Origin: Flavobacteriales bacterium
GTDB taxonomy: Bacteria; Bacteroidota; Bacteroidia; Flavobacteriales_F; PHOS-HE28
Direction: 5' to 3'
Length of the DNA: 64,000 nucleotides
Assembly (NCBI GenBank): GCA_020852835.1
Contig: JADZAC010000037.1
Span: forward strand, 1 to 64,000
The notes below the pieces were generated by a model, which made no database searches, had not been told where the DNA came from, and saw only the letters and a list, made by a program, of their open reading frames with translations. Each line of letters begins with the position of its first letter. Within the stretch, counting starts at the first letter, position 1. Shown here piece after piece: positions 57,994-64,000 of this stretch. The position numbers and the translations under genes were made by a program.

Positions 57994-58182
57994 AGGGGAT
58001 TACGTGAGCGACGAAGATAGCGGGGGGCGGAAAAGCGGTGCAAAGCGGTTTTGGTCGGGAGCCGGGAAAGCGTGAAAGGACGGTAGAAGCTGCGGTGGTC
58101 CAACGTCCCAGGGCATCCCGGCATGGGGCGAATGCAGGCGCTGCCGTACGGGCCGGGATATGGCGGAAACCGCCCTGCAGGC

Positions 58183-59544
58183 TCAGATCAGCCACGCCGG
58201 CCAGAGGCCCAACGCCAGCACGGCAATGGTGCAGAGGGTGATCACCAGCCCGTTGAGCGGTGCCACGGTAAAGGTGACCGGTTGTTCGGCGGGCAGGAAC
58301 AGTTCCCGTGCCACCATCACGTAGTAGTAGATGCCCACCAAGGCCATCAGCACGCCGAAGGCCATCACCTTCAGCCAGCCCGCGCCGATGGCCAGCAGGA
58401 ACACTTGATACTTGGCGACGAAGCCGGCGGTGAGCGGGATGCCCGCTAGGGAAAGCAGCAGGGCCAGTGCGCAGAGTGCCATTACGGGATTGGCCGCGAA
58501 CAGGCCCTTGAAGATGCCCAGGTGCTCGGCACCGTTGTTGGCGCGCTTGGCGATGGTGAAGAGGATGAACAGGCCCACAGTGGCCAGCGCATAGGTGAAC
58601 GTGTAGTAGAGCAGGGTGCTGCCCACGGTATCGGCATTGGCCAACAGGGCCAGCAGGAGGAAGCCGCTGTGCGATACGCTGGAGTACGCCATCAGGCGCT
58701 TGAAGTTGGTTTGTCGCAGGGCCAGCAGGTTGCCCACCAGCAGGGTGGCGAGCACGAGCAGGGCCATGGTGGCGGCGAGGCTTTGGGGCATGCCGGTCAC
58801 GTCGATGAAGCGGTGGAGGCCCACTATGGCGGCCATGAGCACCACGGTGGCCATGAAGGTGGTGACCAGTGTGGGAGCGCCTTGGTACACGTCGGGTTTC
58901 CAGAAGTGCAGGGGCACGGCGCCCACTTTGAAGGCCATGCCGGCCAGCACGAAGAAGAGGCCGAAGTTGAGCATCATGTTGGGCGCGGCCTGTGCAGCCA
59001 TGAAGGTGCCCAGCACGCCCATGTCGAAGGAGCCGGTGAGGCCGTAGAGCAGGGTGATGCCCATGAGCAGGAAGGCGGTGGCGAAGGAGCCCAGCAGGAA
59101 ATACTTCAAGGAGGCCTCGCTGCTGCGCAGGCTGCGCTTCTTTCCTCCGGCCAGCACGTACAAGGGGATGCTGAGCACCTCGATGCCCAGGAAAAGCATG
59201 AGCAGGTTGGTCCAGGAGGCCAGCAGCAGCCCGCCTACCAGGGAGAAGAGCATCAGGGCGTATTGCTCGGCCACGTGCCACTGCTTGCGGGCGTAGTAGT
59301 CAGGGCCGAAGGCGAAGACGAGCATGGCGACCACGGCCATGCCCATGCTGAAGGCGGTGGCGGTACGGTCGAAATCCAGCATGCCATGGAGCAGGTCGTG
59401 CGGGATGTACCAACCGGAGGCCAAGAGGGCGGTGGCCGCCACCAGGCCCAGGATGGTCACCGGGGCCAGCACGTTCTTGTTGCTGAAGATGCCGAGGTAG
59501 AGCACCGCTACGGCCAGCACGGAGATCACGATCAGCGCGCTCAT
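58183..59544 (-). CDS. nuoN: NADH-quinone oxidoreductase subunit N
   Basis: This is one of the antiporter-like proton-pumping subunits of respiratory complex I, 453 residues with about 13-14 membrane helices. The core helices carry the conserved charged residues of the family (LLSLAGIPLTAGFVAKYQVFLLAI with Lys; FLGIEVLSIPLYVLAG with Glu; AEASLKYF-like EASLKYFLLGSF with Lys). It is the last gene of nuoJKLMN and follows nuoM by 1 bp. Confidence 0.96.
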   Translation of the reverse strand: MSALIVISVLAVAVLYLGIFSNKNVLAPVTILGLVAATALLASGWYIPHDLLHGMLDFDRTATAFSMGMAVVAMLVFAFGPDYYARKQWHVAEQYALMLFSLVGGLLLASWTNLLMLFLGIEVLSIPLYVLAGGKKRSLRSSEASLKYFLLGSFATAFLLMGITLLYGLTGSFDMGVLGTFMAAQAAPNMMLNFGLFFVLAGMAFKVGAVPLHFWKPDVYQGAPTLVTTFMATVVLMAAIVGLHRFIDVTGMPQSLAATMALLVLATLLVGNLLALRQTNFKRLMAYSSVSHSGFLLLALLANADTVGSTLLYYTFTYALATVGLFILFTIAKRANNGAEHLGIFKGLFAANPVMALCALALLLSLAGIPLTAGFVAKYQVFLLAIGAGWLKVMAFGVLMALVGIYYYVMVARELFLPAEQPVTFTVAPLNGLVITLCTIAVLALGLWPAWLI

Positions 59545-59545
59545 C

Positions 59546-60994
59546 TCAAGGCAGCGAGGTGAAGGAGTTCAACAATTGCTGCACCGGGGCATCCACCAGT
59601 TGCAGCACCAGGTTGGGGAAGAGGCCCACGAGGAAACAGATGGCGATCAGGGGCACCAGCAGGAAATGCTCCTCGCCGTCGGCGTCCGGTGCGGTGTGGC
59701 TGCGGTCGGGGCCGAGCAGCACGCGCTGGTAGGCATACAGCATGTAGATGGCGCCGAGCACGATGAGCACCACACCGGCCAGGGCCAGCCAGGGCTCCAT
59801 GCGCCAAAGGCCGGTGAACATGAGCCATTCGCCGGGGAAGCTCTGGGTGAGGGGCATGGCGATGGCATTGCCCACCACCAGCATGAAGAGCAGTGCCAAG
59901 CGTGGCATGGCGGACTTCATCCCGCCCATCTGCGCGAAGTGGTGGCTGCCCACCCGCTGGTGCATCATGCCCGCAATGTAGAAGAGGCATACCATGAGCA
60001 CCCCATGGGCGAAGGTCTGGTAGAGGCCGCCGCTGATGCCGTAAGTGTTGAGGGCGAAGAGCGCGGCGCACATCAGGCCCATGTGGCTCATGGAGGAATA
60101 GGCCACCAGGCGTTTGAAGTTGTCCTGGCGGAAGGCGATGACCGCAGCGTAGATGGCGCCGAAAAGACTGAGGCCCACCACCACATGGCGCCAGTGGGCG
60201 CTGCCTTCCGGCAGAATGGTGAAGAGGAATACCACGATGCCGTAGATGCCCATTTTGCCCATCACGGCGCTGAGCACCATGGTGCCCTGGGTGGGGGCCA
60301 TGGTGTAGGTCTCGGGTTGCCAGCTATGGAAAGGGAAGATGGGCATTTTGATGGCGAAGGCCAGGAACATGGCCCAGAACAGCCACAGCTGCACGTCCAT
60401 CGGCAGGTCCAGCGCCGCCAAGGCGGTGAAGTCGGCACTGTGCGGCACCGGAGTTTGCAGGGTGACGTAGGCGATGGAAAAGAGCAGGGCCAAACCGCCC
60501 AGCAGGGTGTAGAGGAAGAAGCGGATGGTGATGCTGCGCTTGTGTTCACCGCCCCAGCGCAGCAGCAGGAAAAAGATGGGGAGCAGGGTGAGCTCGAAGA
60601 AGATGTAGAACAGGAAGGCGTTCTGTGCCATGAACACGCCGAAAAGCGCGGCTTGGCAGAAGAGGAGCAGGGCGTTCACCAAGGCTCCGTTGCCCACGGG
60701 TTGCTTGTATCCCGTGCCGATGATGAACGGGAAGAGCACGGCGGTGAGCACCAGCATGAGCAGGCCGATGCCGCTGTAGCCCAGCACCAAGCGCATGCCC
60801 CAGGCGGGCACCCAATCGTGGTTGATGGCGGTGACGGCGGTGCCGTTCCAAGTGTACCACAGCCAAAGGGTGAGGGCGAGGGTGAGCAGCGAAGAGGTAA
60901 GCGCGAGCCCGCGGGCGGTGGCTGCGGCCGGGCGCAAGGCCAGCAGGAGCACAGCGGCGATCAAGGGGATGAGGACCAGGGCCAGCAGTACCAT
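59546..60994 (-). CDS. nuoM: NADH-quinone oxidoreductase subunit M
   Basis: This is an antiporter-like subunit of complex I, 482 residues and about 14 helices. Conserved parts include FYIFFELTLLPIFFLL (key Glu in helix 5), RFFLYTLLGGLALL, PIFPFHSWQPETYTMAPTQGTMVLSAVMGKMGIYG (with the HSW motif and Lys) and AYSSMSHMG. It is packed between nuoL (1 bp) and nuoN (1 bp). Confidence 0.97.
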   Translation of the reverse strand: MVLLALVLIPLIAAVLLLALRPAAATARGLALTSSLLTLALTLWLWYTWNGTAVTAINHDWVPAWGMRLVLGYSGIGLLMLVLTAVLFPFIIGTGYKQPVGNGALVNALLLFCQAALFGVFMAQNAFLFYIFFELTLLPIFFLLLRWGGEHKRSITIRFFLYTLLGGLALLFSIAYVTLQTPVPHSADFTALAALDLPMDVQLWLFWAMFLAFAIKMPIFPFHSWQPETYTMAPTQGTMVLSAVMGKMGIYGIVVFLFTILPEGSAHWRHVVVGLSLFGAIYAAVIAFRQDNFKRLVAYSSMSHMGLMCAALFALNTYGISGGLYQTFAHGVLMVCLFYIAGMMHQRVGSHHFAQMGGMKSAMPRLALLFMLVVGNAIAMPLTQSFPGEWLMFTGLWRMEPWLALAGVVLIVLGAIYMLYAYQRVLLGPDRSHTAPDADGEEHFLLVPLIAICFLVGLFPNLVLQLVDAPVQQLLNSFTSLP

Positions 60995-60995
60995 C

Positions 60996-62882
60996 TCACA
61001 CGCTCAATAAGGTGAACAGCAGGAGCACCACCACGCCCAGCATCATGCCGAAGAGGTAGAAGCTGGTATTTCCCGACTGCAGTTTGCGCATCCATTCGGC
61101 CACGCTGTGGGCGGCCTTTCCGGTTCCGGCGGTAAGGGGTACGGCCAGCCTGGTTTCACCCACGCTGAAGAACGCGCGGCTGAGCCAGCCGTAGGGTTTT
61201 TCGAACACGGCGGCATAAAGCTCGTCCAGCATCCACCGCTTGGCCACCAAGCGCTTGGGCAGGGGCATATCGGCCGGTTCGCCTTCCAGGGTGGTCTTCT
61301 TGCCGTAGATCGTCCAGGCATACCAGATGGTCAACACCACCAAGGCGGTGCTCAAGGCCATCAACAGGTACTCGGTGGAGGCGGAAAGCGCGAGGTGCTC
61401 GGCGCCCACGGCCTCCACGGCGGTGGCCAGTTGCTGCTTGAGCCACTCATGCCCGCCGAAGACGTGGGGGATGTTGAGGGCCCCTCCAATGGCGCTGAGC
61501 ACGGCCAGCACCACCAAGGGCACCGTCATGATGGCGGGGCTCTCATGCGGGTGGGCCTTGCCGCGGTAGGTGCCGAAGAAGGTGAGGAAGAGCAGGCGGA
61601 ACATGTAGAGGGCGGTGAGCATGGCCGCGAACACAAGCACGGCGTAGGCCAAGGGGCTTTGGGCGAAGGTGCTGGCCAGGATGCCGTCCTTGCTGAAGAA
61701 GCCGCTGAGGGGCGGGATGCCCGCAATGGCCAAGGTAGCGATGAGGAAGGTGAGGTAGGTGGTCCGGGTGGTATTCTTCAAGCCGCCCATCTTGCGGATG
61801 TCCTGTTCACCGCCCAAGGCGTGGATCACGCTGCCGGCCCCCAAGAAGAGCAGGGCCTTGAAGAAGGCGTGGGTGGTTACGTGGAACATGCCTGCGCTGT
61901 AAGCGCCCACGCCGAGCGCGGCGAACATGTAGCCCAGCTGGCTCACGGTGGAATAGGCGAGCACCTTCTTGATGTCGTTCTGGAAGAGGCCCACGGTGGC
62001 GCCGAAGAGGGCGGTGGCCACGCCTACCCATAGGATGATGTCCTGGGTGTAAGGGGCCAGTTCGAAGAGCACGGAAGAACGTACCACCAGGAAGATGCCG
62101 GCGGTGACCATGGTGGCGGCGTGGATGAGCGCGCTTACCGGGGTAGGGCCGGCCATGGCGTCGGGCAGCCAGGTGAGCAGGGGCAACTGGGCGCTTTTGC
62201 CGGTGGCGCCCAGGAAGAGCAGCAGGGTGGCGCCCACCAGCAGGGGATTGCCCGGGGAGAAGTTGGCGGCTTGGGCGGAAACCTCGGTGTAGTTCAGTGT
62301 GCCGAACTGCAGGAAGAGCAGGGCCATGGCCAGCACCATGCCCACGTCGCCGATGCGGTTCATCACGAAGGCCTTTCGCCCGGCGTAGTTGTACTCGGGG
62401 TTGGTGTACCAGAAGCCGATCAGCAGGTAGCTGCAGATGCCCACGCCCTCCCAGCCGATGAAGGTGACCAGGAAGTTGGAACCCATCACCAGCAGCAGCA
62501 TGGCGAAGCTGAAGAGGTTGAGCTGGGCGAAGAAGGTGGCCACGCGCGGGTCGTTGTGCATGTAGCCGATGGAGTAGGCATGGATGAGGGTGCCCACGCC
62601 GGTGACCACCAGCATCATCCACAGGCTGAGCGAATCGACCTGGAAGGCGAAGGGGATGTGCATGGTGCCCACCGTGATCCAATTGAAGAGGTGCACGATG
62701 CGGGTACCGCCATCATGGCCGAAGAACAGCAGCAGGCTGCACACGAAGGAGAGGCCCACCAAGGCGGTGGCCAGGCCGCCGGCGGCGTTGGCCGAGAGCT
62801 TGCGGCGGCCGAAGCCGATGGACAGCGCGCCCAGCAGAGGCAGGGCCGGCACCAAGGTGGCGAGCAGATCGGCGCTTACCAT
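60996..62882 (-). CDS. nuoL: NADH-quinone oxidoreductase subunit L
   Basis: This is the largest antiporter-like subunit of complex I, 628 residues, with the long lateral helix at the C-terminus. ATG 62882 overlaps the end of nuoK by 7 bp and starts MVSADLLATLVPALPLLG. Conserved motifs: FLVTFIGWEGVGICSYLLIGFW, GKSAQLPLLTWLPDAMAGPTPVSALIHAATMVTAG and AYSTVSQLGYMFAALGVG. The normal length is about 613. Confidence 0.97.
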   Translation of the reverse strand: MVSADLLATLVPALPLLGALSIGFGRRKLSANAAGGLATALVGLSFVCSLLLFFGHDGGTRIVHLFNWITVGTMHIPFAFQVDSLSLWMMLVVTGVGTLIHAYSIGYMHNDPRVATFFAQLNLFSFAMLLLVMGSNFLVTFIGWEGVGICSYLLIGFWYTNPEYNYAGRKAFVMNRIGDVGMVLAMALLFLQFGTLNYTEVSAQAANFSPGNPLLVGATLLLFLGATGKSAQLPLLTWLPDAMAGPTPVSALIHAATMVTAGIFLVVRSSVLFELAPYTQDIILWVGVATALFGATVGLFQNDIKKVLAYSTVSQLGYMFAALGVGAYSAGMFHVTTHAFFKALLFLGAGSVIHALGGEQDIRKMGGLKNTTRTTYLTFLIATLAIAGIPPLSGFFSKDGILASTFAQSPLAYAVLVFAAMLTALYMFRLLFLTFFGTYRGKAHPHESPAIMTVPLVVLAVLSAIGGALNIPHVFGGHEWLKQQLATAVEAVGAEHLALSASTEYLLMALSTALVVLTIWYAWTIYGKKTTLEGEPADMPLPKRLVAKRWMLDELYAAVFEKPYGWLSRAFFSVGETRLAVPLTAGTGKAAHSVAEWMRKLQSGNTSFYLFGMMLGVVVLLLFTLLSV

Positions 62883-63205
62883 TTCAGGCGGTTCAATTGG
62901 TTGATGTCCACCCCGTCGGCATTGCGTTTGAGCTGCACCAGGATGGCCAGGCCCACGGTGACCTCGGCGGCGGCCACCAGCATGATGAAGAAGACCATGA
63001 CCTGGCCGCCGGGGTCGCCGTGGAAAGCACTGAGGGCCACCAGCAGCAGGTTCACGCTGTTGAGCATGAGCTCCAGGCACATGATCACGATAATGATGTT
63101 GCGGCGCAGCAGGGCCCCGGCCATGCCGATGCTGAACAGCAGGAAGCTGAGGAAGAAGTAGTGCTCCAGAGGCACCACGCGGATGGCGGTGATCACGTTG
63201 TCCAT
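62876..63205 (-). CDS. nuoK: NADH-quinone oxidoreductase subunit K
   Basis: The product is a 109-residue complex I membrane subunit with three helices. It contains the two conserved Glu in helices 2 and 3 (LELMLNSVNLLLVAL and MVAAAEVTVGLAILVQL pattern). The start overlaps the nuoJ stop by 1 bp and the end overlaps nuoL by 7 bp, so the five genes are tightly coupled. Confidence 0.96.
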   Translation of the reverse strand: MDNVITAIRVVPLEHYFFLSFLLFSIGMAGALLRRNIIIVIMCLELMLNSVNLLLVALSAFHGDPGGQVMVFFIMLVAAAEVTVGLAILVQLKRNADGVDINQLNRLKW

Positions 63206-63747
63206 CAGGCGGCCTTGTCGCGGGGTTCACTGCTGGGGGGCAGGTTCACATCTTCGGTACCGTCCTTCTTGGCCAGCATCATGGCGCCGGCCATGGCGCT
63301 GAGGAAGAGCACGCTGCTCACTTCAAAGGGTACCAGGAAATCCTGGAAGAGGGACATGCCGATGTTGCGCACCAGGCCGATGCCCGGGTTGAACGCCTCG
63401 GGCGCTGGCAGGGCGAGGCCTTGGCGCGTGGCGGCCAGCAGCACCAGCAGCATCATGCCTCCAGTGACCACGGCCATCAGGCGTACGGCCAGCGGTTTCC
63501 GTTGTTCCACGGTGGCGTTCATGTTCAGCAGCATGATCACGAAGAGCATGAGCACCAAGATGGCGCCGGTGTACACGATCACATGCACCATGGCCAGGAA
63601 CTGCGCGTTGAGCAGCACATAGTGCCCGGCGATGCTCAGGAAGCATACCACCAGCGCGATCACGCTGTTGATCGGGCTCCTGGCGGCCACCACCACCACG
63701 GCAGCGATGATGGAAACAGCGGCGAGGAGGTAGAAGAGGTAGAGCAT
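63205..63747 (-). CDS. nuoJ: NADH-quinone oxidoreductase subunit J
   Basis: The product is a 180-residue complex I membrane subunit with five helices. NAQFLAMVHVIVYTGAILVLMLFVIMLLN is the conserved pi-bulge helix 3 region. It is the first nuo gene in this window; the 250 bp upstream on the same strand do not encode nuoI (no CxxCxxC ferredoxin motif), so nuoJKLMN appears to be separated from nuoA-I. A TACTTTCG sequence in the upstream hairpin loop resembles a -7 element. Confidence 0.95.
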   Translation of the reverse strand: MLYLFYLLAAVSIIAAVVVVAARSPINSVIALVVCFLSIAGHYVLLNAQFLAMVHVIVYTGAILVLMLFVIMLLNMNATVEQRKPLAVRLMAVVTGGMMLLVLLAATRQGLALPAPEAFNPGIGLVRNIGMSLFQDFLVPFEVSSVLFLSAMAGAMMLAKKDGTEDVNLPPSSEPRDKAA

Positions 63748-64000
63748 GGATCACCCGAAGGGGAACGGCGGCGAAAGTAAACCCTTCGGGCGAATTGCAA
63801 ACCGGCAAGGCTCAGGGCTGGTGCAACCGCCGTTCAGCCTGGCGGGGCACACCGGGTTCCACGCGATAGACCAGGAAGCTGAAGTGCAAGGGTGTACCGG
63901 ACCATCGCCTGGCCTGTCGGCCGTTATGGGGAGCAGGGCAAACGCCTATGAACAGGCCTAACGTCGGCCCTATTGGAGACTGGAACGTGAAGTGCATGTG
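63748..64000. other. region upstream of nuoJ with an inverted repeat, no gene recognised
   Basis: CCCGAAGGG (63754-63762) and CCCTTCGGG (63782-63790) form a 9-bp stem around a 19-base loop that holds TTTACTTTCG on the minus strand. The rest to the window end has open frames but none with a recognisable product or motif. A gene may begin beyond the window edge. Confidence 0.5.

Noticed and set aside
63812-63997. Minus-strand frame upstream of nuoJ as nuoI
   Set aside because: No CxxCxxC iron-sulphur motif and no resemblance to NuoI.
1-64000. CRISPR array, prophage or integrase
   Set aside because: No regularly spaced direct repeats, cas genes, phage structural genes or recombinase genes were found; the repeats seen are inverted pairs with unequal spacing.

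Overview
The window is a GC-rich chromosomal segment of a Bacteroidota bacterium, most like the Flavobacteriales. The evidence is gene content: type IX secretion sorting tails of types A and B; the synteny glycogen-synthase-like / DUF4270 / glmS diverging from panC-panD-flippase-rfaE2-radA; ExbB-ExbD-ExbD-TonB with PstS-like and TPR proteins; LpxD; and Bacteroidota-type promoters (TAnnTTTG at -7, TTG/TTTG about 20 nt upstream). Several -7 elements lie so close to start codons that the mRNAs would be almost leaderless.

Layout. 0-1.5 kb: 3' part of glyS, then a reversed DUF433/DUF5615 toxin-antitoxin pair, then a second copy of the last 93 bp of glyS and the terminator. 1.5-6.9 kb: M61 peptidase, tRNA-Leu(CAA), dCMP deaminase, S41 protease, small lipoprotein, superoxide dismutase, TM2 protein. 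6.9-15.1 kb: the two divergent conserved operons named above. 15.4-25.2 kb: a CRTAC1/FG-GAP secreted protein, the ExbB/D/D/TonB operon, pirin, YceI, uvrC and a ParE-type module whose toxin has an in-frame stop. 25.3-30.4 kb: a T9SS protein, a membrane protein, VapBC with a palindromic operator, a GT2 glycosyltransferase and a Fic protein. 30.4-44.4 kb: a co-directional set of amine/amide genes (two aldehyde dehydrogenases, class III aminotransferase, nitrilase-family amidase, VOC protein, Orn/Lys/Arg-decarboxylase-fold enzyme, ATP-grasp ligase, C45 Ntn acyltransferase). Its gaps hold a RelE-type module, a truncated membrane-protein gene, a decayed GxxExxY gene between inverted repeats, and other palindromic repeats. 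44.6-57.3 kb: lpxD, a 1529-residue surface protein, a phosphosugar isomerase, a TPR/PstS-like/TonB operon and a membrane glycosyltransferase-like protein. 57.3-64 kb: an orphan CoA-transferase alpha subunit and nuoJKLMN.

Two things deserve most attention. First, the 30-44 kb set encodes decarboxylation, transamination, amide hydrolysis, ATP-dependent ligation, acyl transfer and aldehyde oxidation. This could be an undescribed route that makes or breaks an acylated amine; no substrate can be read from the sequence. Second, the same stretch holds a family of roughly 28-bp inverted repeats. One pair brackets the GxxExxY pseudogene and related pairs stand alone, which looks like a small mobile or hitchhiking element with non-autonomous copies. 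The window also carries four type II toxin-antitoxin modules and a Fic protein, three of the modules directly downstream of metabolic or housekeeping genes.
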